31,051 nucleotides of DNA from JANXAZ01 sp964504655 (GTDB lineage Bacteria > Pseudomonadota > Alphaproteobacteria > Geminicoccales > Geminicoccaceae), in NCBI GenBank assembly GCA_964504655.1, contig CAZDFD010000049.1:1-31051 (forward strand), written 5' to 3'. Both the position numbers and the translations under genes were made by a program. A model generated the notes under the pieces. The model saw only the letters and a list, made by a program, of their open reading frames with translations. It did no database searches and had not been told where the DNA came from. Positions 1 to 8,677 of the stretch are shown piece by piece. How positions within the stretch are numbered: the first letter of the stretch is position 1; each line of letters begins with the position of its first letter.

Positions 1-475
1 GGAGCGTCTGGGTGGCGAGCACGTGCTCGACCTCGCTCGTGCCGATGCCGAAGGCGAGGGCCCCGAAGGCGCCGTGCGTGCTGGTGTGGCTGTCGCCGCA
101 GACGATCGTCGTGCCGGGCAGCGTGAAGCCCTGCTCGGGCCCGATCACGTGGACGATGCCCTGGCGGACGTCGTTCATCCCGTAGAGCTCGACCCCGAAC
201 TCGGCGCAGTTCCGCTCGAGCGTCTCGACCTGCAGGCGCGAGACGGGGTCGGCGATGCCGAGCCGGCGGTCGGTGGTCGGCACGTTGTGGTCGGGGACGG
301 CGAGCGTGAGCTCGGGCCGGCGCACCGTCCGGCCGGTCGCCCGCAGCCCCTCGAAGGCCTGCGGGCTCGTCACCTCGTGGACCAGATGACGGTCGATGTA
401 GAGCAGGCAGGTGCCGTCCGGCTGCCGCTCGACGACGTGGCTGTCCCAGATCTTCTCGAAGAGCGTCCGGCCCAA
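1..475 (-). CDS. leuC: 3-isopropylmalate dehydratase large subunit LeuC, N-terminal part (cut by window edge)
   Basis: LeuC, with LeuD, isomerises 2-isopropylmalate to 3-isopropylmalate in leucine synthesis and carries a 4Fe-4S cluster of the aconitase type. About 158 N-terminal residues are present; the rest lies beyond position 1. The protein begins GRTLFEKIWDSHVV and contains YIDRHLVHEVTSPQAFEGLR, VPDHNVPT and CGDSHTSTHGAFGALAFGIG, all typical of the LeuC N-terminal region; the cluster-binding cysteines lie further on, outside the window. I chose a TTG start at 475 because GGGAGGA lies six bases upstream and the family normally begins here. The gene starts 25 bp after rplS on the same strand and is probably cotranscribed with it. 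Identity is secure; the TTG start is likely but unproven. Confidence 0.93.
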   Translation of the reverse strand, partial: MGRTLFEKIWDSHVVERQPDGTCLLYIDRHLVHEVTSPQAFEGLRATGRTVRRPELTLAVPDHNVPTTDRRLGIADPVSRLQVETLERNCAEFGVELYGMNDVRQGIVHVIGPEQGFTLPGTTIVCGDSHTSTHGAFGALAFGIGTSEVEHVLATQTL

Positions 476-500
476 GGCCCGTCCTCCCGCCCGGTCCGCC

Positions 501-914
501 CTACTCCTGGGCGGCCGGCTCCGCCGCGGCGGCCGGCTGCGCCGCACCCCTGGGCTCGTCGCGCCGCTCGGCGATCCGCGCCGCCTTGCCGGTCCGCCCG
601 CGCAGGTAATAGAGCTTGGCCCGCCGCACCCGGCCCTTCCGCACCAGCTCGATGCTGTCGAGCCGCGGGCTGTAGAGCGGGAAGATGCGCTCGACCCCCT
701 CGCCGTAGGAGATCTTGCGGACCGTGAAGGAGGAGTTGATCCCGCGGTTCCGACGCGCGATCACCACCCCCTCGAAGGCCTGCACCCGCTCGCGGTTGCC
801 CTCGATCACCTTGACGTTGACGCGCACCGTGTCGCCCGGCCCGAACTCGGGGATCGGCCGCTCGCCGGTCAGACGCTGGATCTGCTCGCGCTCGAGCTCC
901 TGGATCAGGTTCAT
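501..914 (-). CDS. rplS: 50S ribosomal protein L19
   Basis: L19 sits at the 30S-50S interface of the ribosome. The 137-residue protein starts MNLIQELEREQIQ and shows the family core, including FGPGDTVRVNVKVIEGNRER, VQAFEGVVIARRNRGINSSF, TVRKISYGEGVERIFPLYSP and GRVRRAKLYYLRGRTGKAAR. The roughly 25-residue C-terminal tail is rich in Ala, Pro and Glu, a common extension in alphaproteobacterial L19. The ATG at 914 is preceded by GAGGA five bases upstream. It lies 12 bp after trmD in the classical rpsP-rimM-trmD-rplS order and just before leuC. Confidence 0.97.
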   Translation of the reverse strand: MNLIQELEREQIQRLTGERPIPEFGPGDTVRVNVKVIEGNRERVQAFEGVVIARRNRGINSSFTVRKISYGEGVERIFPLYSPRLDSIELVRKGRVRRAKLYYLRGRTGKAARIAERRDEPRGAAQPAAAAEPAAQE

Positions 915-926
915 GGCGGTCCTCGC

Positions 927-1673
927 TCAGGGATCGGCGGTGGCGACGGGTTCGCGGGCGGCGCAGGATGACGTCGGCGCGGGTTCCGTCAAGAGGTCGG
1001 GGCGGCGGCGGCGGGTCAGCTCGAGCGCCCGGGCCCGGCGCCAGGCGCGGATCCGCTCGTGGTGGCCGGACAGCAGCACCTCGGGCACCCTCCGGCCCTC
1101 CCACTCCTGCGGCCGGGTGTAGTGGGGATATTCGAGCAGGCCCTCGGCGAAGCTCTCCTCGGCGAGCGAGGCGGCGTCGCCGACCACGCCGGGCAGGAGC
1201 CGCACGCAGGCGTCGATCACCACCATCGCCGCGAGCTCGCCGCCCGAGAGGACGAAGTCGCCGATCGACAGCTCGCGGAAGGGGCGCGCCTCGAGCACCC
1301 GCTCGTCGATCCCCTCGAAGCGGCCACACAGCGCCACGAGGCCGGGCCCGGCGGCGAGCTCCCGGACCAGCCGCTGGTCGAGCCGCTCGCCGCGCGGCGA
1401 GAGGTAGAGGAGCGGCCCGGGGGCGCCGCGCCCGCGCACCGCGTCGACCGCGCGCGCCACCACGTCCGGGCGCATCACCATGCCGGCGCCGCCGCCGAAG
1501 GGGGTGTCGTCGACGGTGCGGTGCCGGTCGGTCGCGAAGGCGCGCAGGTCGACCGGATCGAGCCGCCACAGGCCGCCGGCGAGCGCCTTGCCGGCGAGCG
1601 AGTGGCCGAGCGGCCCGGGCAGCATCTCCGGGAAGATGGTGAGCACCGTCGCGGTCCAGGGCGCGGCGCTCAC
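927..1673 (-). CDS. trmD: tRNA (guanine-N1)-methyltransferase TrmD
   Basis: TrmD methylates N1 of G37 in tRNAs that read codons starting with C, using S-adenosylmethionine, and so prevents +1 frameshifting. The 248-residue product is of normal length. It shows TVLTIFPEMLPGPLGHSLAG at the N-terminus, DDTPFGGGAGMVMRPD, the knotted SAM site SIGDFVLSGGELAAMVV, and YPHYTRPQEWEGRRVPEVLLSGHH. The GTG start at 1673 overlaps the rimM stop by four bases (GTGA), which indicates translational coupling. The C-terminal tail after the RRRRPD segment is variable. Identity is secure. Confidence 0.97.
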   Translation of the reverse strand: MSAAPWTATVLTIFPEMLPGPLGHSLAGKALAGGLWRLDPVDLRAFATDRHRTVDDTPFGGGAGMVMRPDVVARAVDAVRGRGAPGPLLYLSPRGERLDQRLVRELAAGPGLVALCGRFEGIDERVLEARPFRELSIGDFVLSGGELAAMVVIDACVRLLPGVVGDAASLAEESFAEGLLEYPHYTRPQEWEGRRVPEVLLSGHHERIRAWRRARALELTRRRRPDLLTEPAPTSSCAAREPVATADP

Positions 1674-2197
1674 GCCTCGGCCTCCGCGGCCGGGATCGCC
1701 GCCGCCGACACCGTGAGCCGCCCGGCCTCGAGGTCGACCACCGGCACCGCCGCGCGGGTGAAGGGCAGGTCGAGCAGCCCGCCGGCCTCGGTCTCGAGCT
1801 CGAGCACGGCGCCGGCACCGTGGTCGGCCACGCCCACCACCCGGCCGAGCGGCCGTCCCTCCGGGTCGACCGCGGCGAGGCCGAGCAGGTCCTCCCGGTA
1901 GAACTCGTCCGCGCCGGGCGCCGGCAGCCGATCGCGCGGCACCAACAGCTCGGCCCCGCGCAGCGCCAGGGCGGCGTCACGGTCGGTGACACCCGCGGCC
2001 CGCGCCACCACCCCGCCCGGGATCCGGTGCAGGACCTCGAGCACGAGCTCGCGGCCCCTTCCGTCCAGGACCGGGCCGTAGGCCGCGACGTTCTCCGGCC
2101 GCTCGGTGAAGCAGCGCAGCTTGAAGGCGCCCCTGACCCCGTGCGGGGCGGTCACCACCGCGAGGCAGACGAGCTTTTCGGGCTGCGGCTCGGCCAC
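1670..2197 (-). CDS. rimM: 16S rRNA processing protein RimM
   Basis: RimM is a ribosome-maturation factor that binds S19 and the 30S head during late 30S assembly. The 175-residue protein has the N-terminal RimM barrel (LAVVTAPHGVRGAFKLRCFT near the start) and the C-terminal PRC-like barrel (EFYREDLLGLAAVDPEGRPL followed by GRVVGVADHGAGAVLELE). The GTG start at 2197 lies 10 bp after the rpsP stop, and the stop overlaps the trmD start by four bases. Order and length fit the rpsP operon. The exact start is the least certain part. Confidence 0.95.
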   Translation of the reverse strand: MAEPQPEKLVCLAVVTAPHGVRGAFKLRCFTERPENVAAYGPVLDGRGRELVLEVLHRIPGGVVARAAGVTDRDAALALRGAELLVPRDRLPAPGADEFYREDLLGLAAVDPEGRPLGRVVGVADHGAGAVLELETEAGGLLDLPFTRAAVPVVDLEAGRLTVSAAAIPAAEAEA

Positions 2198-2207
2198 GGC
2201 CGCCGGC

Positions 2208-2540
2208 TCAGGCCTTGGCCTCGGCCTGGGCGCGCTTCTTGGCGAGCTCCTCGGCCTTCTTGCCGGTTCCGCGCTGGGCCGGCGCCTCGCTCACGAGGCC
2301 GGCCTTGAACAGGAAGCGGTGGACCCGGTCGCTCGCCTGGGCGCCCTGACCCAGCCAGTAGCGGATCCGCTCCTCGTTGAGGGTCACCCGGTTCGGGTCG
2401 TCGGCCGCGAGCAGGGGCGCATAGGTGCCGAGCCGCTCGAGGAAGCGGCCGTCGCGGCGGGCGCGCGAGTCGGCGGCGACGATCCGGTAGAAGGGGCGCT
2501 TCTTGGCCCCGCCGCGGGCGAGACGGATGCGGACGGCCAT
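2208..2540 (-). CDS. rpsP: 30S ribosomal protein S16
   Basis: S16 is a primary assembly protein of the small ribosomal subunit. The 110-residue product starts MAVRIRLARGGAKKRPFYRI and continues with VAADSRARRDGRFLERLGTY and LNEERIRYWLGQGAQASDRV, the standard S16 core. It is longer than the 82-residue E. coli protein because of a Lys/Ala/Glu-rich C-terminal tail, which is usual in alphaproteobacteria. The ATG at 2540 follows a GAGAGGA-type ribosome binding site. ffh lies 87 bp upstream and rimM 10 bp downstream. Confidence 0.97.
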   Translation of the reverse strand: MAVRIRLARGGAKKRPFYRIVAADSRARRDGRFLERLGTYAPLLAADDPNRVTLNEERIRYWLGQGAQASDRVHRFLFKAGLVSEAPAQRGTGKKAEELAKKRAQAEAKA

Positions 2541-2551
2541 GCTGGTCCTCT

Positions 2552-2595
2552 CTGCGTGAGGGGTGGTGCTGGTCTGCGTGAGGGGTGGGGCTGGT
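2552..2595. repeat. two tandem 22-bp repeats between ffh and rpsP
   Basis: Copies at 2552-2573 and 2574-2595 are identical except for one base (T versus G at the fifteenth position of the unit, CTGCGTGAGGGGTGGTGCTGG). They fill about half of the 87-bp ffh-rpsP gap, just upstream of the rpsP ribosome binding site on the minus strand. No hairpin is obvious. It may be a simple tandem duplication with no function. Confidence 0.75.
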
Positions 2596-2627
2596 CGGTG
2601 GCTCTGGGTGATCGATCCCGGGCCGGC

Positions 2628-4025
<1,398 letters not shown>

Positions 4026-4156
4026 CCTCCTCCTCGGGAGGCTCGTGCGCGCCCGATCACGATCCCGTCGCGGAGCCGCGGCCCCCGGCCGCGAGCCCTC
4101 GGTAGATGCGCGCCCGGCCCCGGGGTGTCAAGCGCGCGCCCGGACGCGGCCGGGGC

Positions 4157-4400
4157 TCGGGACCGTCGTGCAGCGCCGCGCCGCCGGGCGCCCGACGCGG
4201 TCGGGACCGTCGTGCAGCGCTCGGGCCCCGCGCCCGGCCGGCGACCTCGGGACCGTCGTGCAACGCCTGCCCCACGGCACCGCCCCGGGTCCTCGGGACC
4301 GTCGTGCGGGAACGGCCCGTCCGACCCACCGATCGCCTCGGGACCGTCGTGCACCGGCGGCTCCGCGCCCGCCGGATCGCGGGGCTCGGGACCGTCGTGC
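4157..4400. repeat. array of six 15-bp direct repeats upstream of ffh
   Basis: The unit TCGGGACCGTCGTGC (plus strand) occurs without mismatch at 4157-4171, 4201-4215, 4247-4261, 4293-4307, 4338-4352 and 4386-4400, so the copies start 44, 46, 46, 45 and 48 bp apart. Most are preceded by C or CC. The stretches between copies are GC-rich and not alike. Because the period is not a constant multiple of three, the repeats fall in different reading frames, so this is unlikely to be coding. The array occupies most of the gene-free region 4026-4503 between ffh and the cupin gene, where the ffh operon leader should lie. On the ffh transcript strand some copies can form short hairpins (GGTCC-CGA-GGACC at copy 4, CCCGAC-CGC-GTCGGG at copy 2). 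I do not recognise the element. Confidence 0.9.
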
Positions 4401-4459
4401 GGCAACGGCCCCGCGCCCGCCGCGCCGCCCGGACCCGCCCGCCGTGATCGAGGACCAAC

Positions 4460-4488
4460 ATCCTAGCACGCCCCGAGCCGGCGCGGAA
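4460..4488 (-). promoter_or_regulatory. weak promoter candidate for the ffh operon
   Basis: On the minus strand TAGGAT (4460-4465) resembles a -10 box; 17 bp upstream is TTCCGC (4483-4488), a poor -35. It lies in the least GC-rich part of the ffh-cupin gap. If used, transcription would start near 4453 and the ffh leader would be about 430 nt long and include all six 15-bp repeats. This is inference from a weak match. Confidence 0.25.
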
Positions 4489-4503
4489 GCGGCCGGCCGC
4501 GCG

Positions 4504-4983
4504 CTACCAGGGCGTGCCGTCCCGGTGCAGGTAGCCGCGGGTGCTGTCGTAGAGGAGGTCGATGTCGGGGTAGACCGCCCGCTCGCCGGCGGAGGAGCGG
4601 GTCCCGATCTCGAGCAGGAGCGCGTCGCGGGCACTCCGGTTGACCAGATGGTGGCCGTCCGGGCGGCCGGCCGGGAAGCCCGCCACCATGCCCGGGCCGA
4701 GCACGGTCTCGCCGGCATCCGTCACGAGCACGACCTCGCCCTCGAGCACGTAGACGAGCTCGTCCTCCTTCGCGTGCCAGTGGCGCTGGGAGCTGGCGGC
4801 GCCGGGCTCGAGCCGGCACAGGTTGACGCCGAACTGGGTGAGGCCGAAGGCGTCACCCAGCCGGCGCCGGTGCCGGCCGGCGACGAGCGCCCGGAACGGC
4901 TCGGGATAGCGGGTCGAGGAGACCTCGGGCAGGGTGGTCGCGGGCAGCGCGACCGGTCGGGCCGGCTCGCTCGGGTGGCTCAT
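4504..4983 (-). CDS. cupin-domain protein, function unknown
   Basis: A 159-residue single-domain cupin. The metal-binding motif is visible as RHWHAKEDELVYVLEGEV followed by ETVLGPGMVAGFPAG and DGHHLVNRS, so the usual His/His/Glu/His set is present. Such proteins range from sugar isomerases to dioxygenases and small-molecule sensors; sequence alone does not say which. The ATG at 4983 has GAGGAG six bases upstream; a longer frame reaching 5013 lacks such support. It is transcribed divergently from dapF across a 79-bp gap. No signal peptide is seen, so it is probably cytoplasmic. Confidence 0.85.
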   Translation of the reverse strand: MSHPSEPARPVALPATTLPEVSSTRYPEPFRALVAGRHRRRLGDAFGLTQFGVNLCRLEPGAASSQRHWHAKEDELVYVLEGEVVLVTDAGETVLGPGMVAGFPAGRPDGHHLVNRSARDALLLEIGTRSSAGERAVYPDIDLLYDSTRGYLHRDGTPW

Positions 4984-5027
4984 GCCGCTCTCCTCGGGAA
5001 GGCGCCGTAGCACGGGGCGGCGCGGCG

Positions 5028-5056
5028 TTGCGCGCCGCGCCCGCCGGGCCTATCTG
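5028..5056 (+). promoter_or_regulatory. promoter candidate giving a leaderless dapF transcript
   Basis: TTGCGC (5028-5033) and TATCTG (5051-5056) are 17 bp apart. The start expected about seven bases after the -10 falls on the dapF ATG at 5063, and no Shine-Dalgarno sequence lies before that ATG. Only partial matches to consensus, so moderate to low certainty. Confidence 0.4.
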
Positions 5057-5062
5057 CGCAGC

Positions 5063-5896
5063 ATGGCACGGTCGCTCGCCTTCACCAAGATGCACGGGCT
5101 CGGCAACGACTTCCTCGTGGTCGACACCCGCGAGGAGTCGCTCGAGCTGTCGCCCGAGGCGATCCAGCGGCTGGCCGACCGGCATCGGGGCGTGGGCTTC
5201 GACCAGCTCGTGGCGATCGCACCCTCGGCCACGGCCGATGCCCGGCTGGTGTTCTACAACGCCGACGGCAGCGAGGCCGGCGCCTGCGGCAACGGCACCC
5301 GCTGCGCCGTGCGTCTGTTGATGCTCGAGGGCGACCGCGAGGAGATCCTGCTCGAGACCCGCGGCGGCAGGCTCAAGGGGCGCCGCCGCCCCGACGGCCT
5401 CGTTTCGGTCGAGATGGGGACGCCCGGGCTCGACTGGCGCGACGTGCCGCTCGCGGTGCCCTGCGACACGCTCGAGGTGCCGCTCGACCATCGCGGCCTG
5501 CCGCGGCCGGTGGCGACCGGCATGGGCAACCCGCACGCCACCTTCTTCGTGGCGGAGGTCGAGGCGCTCGACGTGGCCCGGCTCGGGGCCGAGCTCGAGC
5601 GCCACCCGATCTTCCCGGAGCGGGCCAACATCGGCTTCGCCGCGCCGGCCGGCCGCGACATGCTGCGGCTGCGGGTGTTCGAGCGCGGCGCCGGGCTCAC
5701 CCTCGCCTGCGGCAGCGGCGCCTGCGCCGCCATGGTGGCGGCGCGCCGGCGCGGCCTCGTGGGCGACCGGGCGACCCTCCTGCTCGACGGCGGGCCGCTC
5801 GAGGTCGCCTGGGACGGGGCCGGCCCGGTCGTGCTGACCGGGCCCACGGCGCTCGTCTACGAGGGCCGGGTCTCCGCCGAGCTCCTGCAGGGCTGA
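5063..5896 (+). CDS. dapF: diaminopimelate epimerase
   Basis: DapF converts LL- to meso-diaminopimelate for lysine and peptidoglycan synthesis, using two cysteines as acid and base without a cofactor. The 277-residue protein starts MARSLAFTKMHGLGNDFLVV. The two catalytic cysteines are Cys75 in ACGNGTRC and Cys216 in LACGSGACAAM; NPHATFFV and ERGAGLT are also family motifs. The frame is open back to 4934, but similarity begins at the ATG at 5063. mtaB follows after 8 bp and ftsY after that, a common alphaproteobacterial order. Confidence 0.97.
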   Translation: MARSLAFTKMHGLGNDFLVVDTREESLELSPEAIQRLADRHRGVGFDQLVAIAPSATADARLVFYNADGSEAGACGNGTRCAVRLLMLEGDREEILLETRGGRLKGRRRPDGLVSVEMGTPGLDWRDVPLAVPCDTLEVPLDHRGLPRPVATGMGNPHATFFVAEVEALDVARLGAELERHPIFPERANIGFAAPAGRDMLRLRVFERGAGLTLACGSGACAAMVAARRRGLVGDRATLLLDGGPLEVAWDGAGPVVLTGPTALVYEGRVSAELLQG

Positions 5897-5904
5897 GCAC
5901 CGCG

Positions 5905-7164
5905 GTGGAGCCTCGGGTCGTCACCTTCGGCTGCCGCCTCAACGCCTTCGAATCGGAGCTGATGCGCCGCCACGCCCGCGAGGCCGGGCTCGCCGACGCG
6001 GTCGTCCTGCACACCTGCGCGGTCACCGCCGAGGCCGAGCGCCAGGCCCGCCAGGCGATCCGCCGCGCCCGCCGCGAGCACCCGACGGCGCGGATCGTGG
6101 TCACCGGCTGCAGCGCGCAACTGCAGGCCGAGCGCTACGCGGCGATGCCCGAGGTCGACCACGTGCTCGGCAACGCCGAGAAGCTCGATCCCTCGGTCTG
6201 GCGGGCGCTCGCCCGGCTGCCGGCGGGCGCCCGCTCGCGCGAGGTCGGCGACGTCATGCGGATCAAGGAGACCGCCGGGCACCTGCTCGACGGCTTCGAC
6301 GGCCGGACCCGCGCCTTCCTCGAGGTGCAGCAGGGCTGCGACCATCGCTGCACCTTCTGCGTGATCCCCTTCGCCCGCGGGCCGTCGCGCTCCGTGCCGG
6401 CGGGCGAGGTGGTGGCGCGGGCGCGGGCGCTCCTCGCGGCGGGCTTCGCCGAGATCGTGCTCACCGGCGTCGATCTGACCTCCTGGGGCCAGGACCTCCC
6501 CGACCGGCCGCGGCTCGGGAGCCTCGTGCGCCGGCTCCTGGACGAGCTCCCGGAGCTCGGCCGGCTCAGGCTCTCCTCGCTCGACCCGGCCGAGCTCGAC
6601 CAGGGGCTCCAGGAGCTGCTCGCGGGCGAGCCCCGGCTCCTGCCGCACCTGCATCTCTCGGTCCAGGCCGGCGACGATCTGATCTTGAAGCGCATGAGGC
6701 GGCGCCACGACCGGCGCACCGTGATCGAGCTGTGCCGGCGGCTGCGGGCGGCGCGGCCCGGGCTCGTCGTCGGCGCCGATCTGATCGCCGGCTTTCCGAC
6801 CGAGGAGGAGGCGATGTTCGCGCGCACCCTCGATCTGGTCCTGGAGGCGGGCCTCACCTTCCTGCACGTGTTCCCCTACTCGCCCCGTCCCGGCACCCCG
6901 GCGGCGCGCATGCCGCAGGTCCCGGCGCCGGTCCGCCGCGAGCGGGCGGCCCGGCTGCGCGGGCTCGGCCTGCGGCGGCTCGAGGCGTTCCTCGCGGCCC
7001 GGATCGGGAGCCGCGTGCGCGGCCTCGTCGAGCAGGGCGGGCGCGGCCACACCGACGAGTTCGCGCCGTTCCGCCTCGCCGGCGACGGGCTTCCGGCCGG
7101 CACCGTCGCGAGCCTCGTGGTCAGGGGCGTGCGCGACCGCGCGCTCGAGGTCGAGCCGGCCTGA
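5905..7164 (+). CDS. mtaB: tRNA t6A37 methylthiotransferase MtaB (radical SAM)
   Basis: MtaB adds a methylthio group to t6A37 of tRNAs reading ANN codons. The 419-residue protein has the three domains of the family. The N-terminal UPF0004 domain carries cluster cysteines at about 10 (VTFGCRLNAFESE), 38 (LHTCAVT) and 69 (VTGCSAQ). The radical SAM domain carries C145-x3-C149-x2-C152 in QQGCDHRCTFCVIPFARG. A short TRAM-like C-terminus follows. The CRLN-x-[FY]-ESE start favours MtaB over MiaB. The GTG start at 5905 lies 8 bp after dapF, with no clear ribosome binding site, so translation may be coupled. Function is well supported; the exact substrate is by family. Confidence 0.92.
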   Translation: MEPRVVTFGCRLNAFESELMRRHAREAGLADAVVLHTCAVTAEAERQARQAIRRARREHPTARIVVTGCSAQLQAERYAAMPEVDHVLGNAEKLDPSVWRALARLPAGARSREVGDVMRIKETAGHLLDGFDGRTRAFLEVQQGCDHRCTFCVIPFARGPSRSVPAGEVVARARALLAAGFAEIVLTGVDLTSWGQDLPDRPRLGSLVRRLLDELPELGRLRLSSLDPAELDQGLQELLAGEPRLLPHLHLSVQAGDDLILKRMRRRHDRRTVIELCRRLRAARPGLVVGADLIAGFPTEEEAMFARTLDLVLEAGLTFLHVFPYSPRPGTPAARMPQVPAPVRRERAARLRGLGLRRLEAFLAARIGSRVRGLVEQGGRGHTDEFAPFRLAGDGLPAGTVASLVVRGVRDRALEVEPA

Positions 7165-7184
7165 GTAGCGGGCGCGCCGCGCTG

Positions 7185-7213
7185 TTGCCAGCCGGGCGGG
7201 GCTCTGGTCTGTT
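7185..7213 (+). promoter_or_regulatory. promoter candidate just before ftsY
   Basis: TTGCCA (7185-7190) and TCTGTT (7208-7213) are 17 bp apart. The expected transcription start is about 7220, two or three bases before the ftsY ATG at 7223, and no Shine-Dalgarno sequence is present. The -10 match is weak. Confidence 0.3.
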
Positions 7214-7222
7214 CCGCGCGCC

Positions 7223-8161
7223 ATGGCGAACGATCGGATCGGCTGGATCGGCCGGCTCAGGGCCGGGCTCAAGCGCTCGTCGAGCGCGCTCAAGGAGCGG
7301 CTCGCGGGCGTGCTCGGCCGGCGCCGGCTCGACCAGGAGACGCTCGACGAGCTCGAGGAGGCGCTGATCCTGGCCGATCTCGGGGTCGAGACGGCGCGCG
7401 AGCTCGTGGCCGAGCTCAAGCGCGAGCGCTTCGGCAAGGAGGTCGGCGAGGAGGAGGTGCGCGCCGCGCTGGCCGAGAAGATCGCCCGCATCCTCGAGCC
7501 CTGGGCGCAGCCGATCCCGCACCGCGAGCGCTTCCGCCCGCAGGTGGTGCTGGTCTGCGGGGTCAACGGCACGGGCAAGACCACGACCATCGGCAAGCTC
7601 GCCAAGCAGGCCAAGGACGCCGGCCTCTCGGTCGTGCTCGCCGCCTGCGACACCTTCCGCGCCGCGGCGGTCGAGCAGCTGCAGATCTGGGGCGAGCGCA
7701 ACGGCGTGCCGGTGCTGCGCGGCAAGGAGGGCGCCGATCCGGCCGGGCTCGCCTTCACGGCACTCGAGCGGGCGCGCGCCGAGGCGGCCGATCTGTTGCT
7801 GATCGACACCGCCGGCCGGCTGCACAACAAGCAGGCGCTCATGGAGGAGCTCAAGAAGATCGTCCGGGTCCTGCGGAAGATCGACCCCGAGGCGCCGCAC
7901 GACTGCCTGCTGGTGCTGGACGCCACGACCGGGCAGAACGCGCACGCCCAGGTCGAGATCTTCAAGTCCATGGTCGAGGTCAGCGGGCTCGTGGTGACCA
8001 AGCTCGACGGCACCGCCAAGGGCGGGGTGGTGGTGGCGCTCGCCCGCCGCTTCGCCCTGCCGGTCCACGCCGTGGGCGTGGGCGAGGGGATCGACGACCT
8101 GCGCCCGTTCGAGGCCCGGGCCTTCGCCCGCGCGCTGGTCGGGCTCGAGGGCGAGGGCTGA
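7223..8161 (+). CDS. ftsY: signal recognition particle receptor FtsY
   Basis: FtsY is the membrane-associated receptor for SRP; its GTPase pairs with that of Ffh (2628-4025) to deliver ribosomes to the Sec translocon. The 312-residue product has the NG domain only: N domain to about residue 95, P-loop GVNGTGKTTTIGKLAKQAK (from 113), the DTFRAAAVEQLQ insertion-box region, DTAGRLHNKQALMEELKK and TKLDGTAKGGVVV, ending with GVGEGIDDLRPF. The long acidic A domain of E. coli FtsY is absent, as in many alphaproteobacteria. A basic stretch near residues 11-34 may act in membrane binding. mlaD follows after 15 bp. Confidence 0.97.
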   Translation: MANDRIGWIGRLRAGLKRSSSALKERLAGVLGRRRLDQETLDELEEALILADLGVETARELVAELKRERFGKEVGEEEVRAALAEKIARILEPWAQPIPHRERFRPQVVLVCGVNGTGKTTTIGKLAKQAKDAGLSVVLAACDTFRAAAVEQLQIWGERNGVPVLRGKEGADPAGLAFTALERARAEAADLLLIDTAGRLHNKQALMEELKKIVRVLRKIDPEAPHDCLLVLDATTGQNAHAQVEIFKSMVEVSGLVVTKLDGTAKGGVVVALARRFALPVHAVGVGEGIDDLRPFEARAFARALVGLEGEG

Positions 8162-8176
8162 GGCGGCGGGACGGCG

Positions 8177-8677
8177 ATGCAGCACAACCTGATCGAGACG
8201 GTGCTCGGCGCGCTGGTGCTGGTGGTGGCCGTGGGCTTCCTGGGTTGGGCCTACGGCCAGAGCAGCGCCGGCGATCCGGGCGGCTACGCGCTCACCGCCC
8301 GTTTCGAGCGGGTCGACGGCCTCGAGGTCGGCGGCGACGTGCGGATCGCCGGCATCAAGGTCGGCCAGGTGCTGGCCCAGGAGGTCGACCCGGCGACCTA
8401 CCGCGCCCGCGTCCGCTTCAGCGTCAAGGCCGGCATCGAGCTGCCGGCCGACAGCAGCGCCGCGGTGGCGAGCGCCGGGCTCCTGGGCGGCAAGTACCTG
8501 GCGCTGGTGCCGGGCGGCGACGACCGCATGCTCAAGCCGGGCGAGGAGCTGAGCTTCACCCAGTCCGCGATCAACCTCGAGGACCTGATCGGCCGGTTCG
8601 TGTTCGGGGGGGCGGGGGGCGCCGCCAAGCCGGGTACCGCCGGTGGCGCGGGCGGGGCGGCCGGCTCGACCCCGTGA
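8177..8677 (+). CDS. mlaD: outer-membrane lipid asymmetry protein MlaD (MCE domain)
   Basis: MlaD is the periplasmic, inner-membrane-anchored substrate-binding part of the Mla phospholipid transporter. The 166-residue protein has one N-terminal membrane segment (about 4-26, LIETVLGALVLVVAVGFLGW) and one MCE domain starting ALTARFERVDGLEVGGDVRI and containing AGIKVGQV and GLLGGKYLALVPG. The C-terminal tail is Gly/Ala-rich. The other mla genes (mlaEFBC) are not in this window, so the gene stands alone between ftsY and the DUF2155 gene, as in other alphaproteobacteria. Its stop overlaps the next start by four bases (GTGA). Confidence 0.92.
   Translation: MQHNLIETVLGALVLVVAVGFLGWAYGQSSAGDPGGYALTARFERVDGLEVGGDVRIAGIKVGQVLAQEVDPATYRARVRFSVKAGIELPADSSAAVASAGLLGGKYLALVPGGDDRMLKPGEELSFTQSAINLEDLIGRFVFGGAGGAAKPGTAGGAGGAAGSTP

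Noticed and set aside
4157..4400. CRISPR array
   Set aside because: The repeats are only 15 bp, the intervals between them are GC-rich and slightly variable in length, and no cas gene is nearby.
4026..4503. 4.5S SRP RNA gene near ffh
   Set aside because: The conserved apical-loop sequence of SRP RNA (GGAAGGAAGCAG-like) is not present on either strand here.
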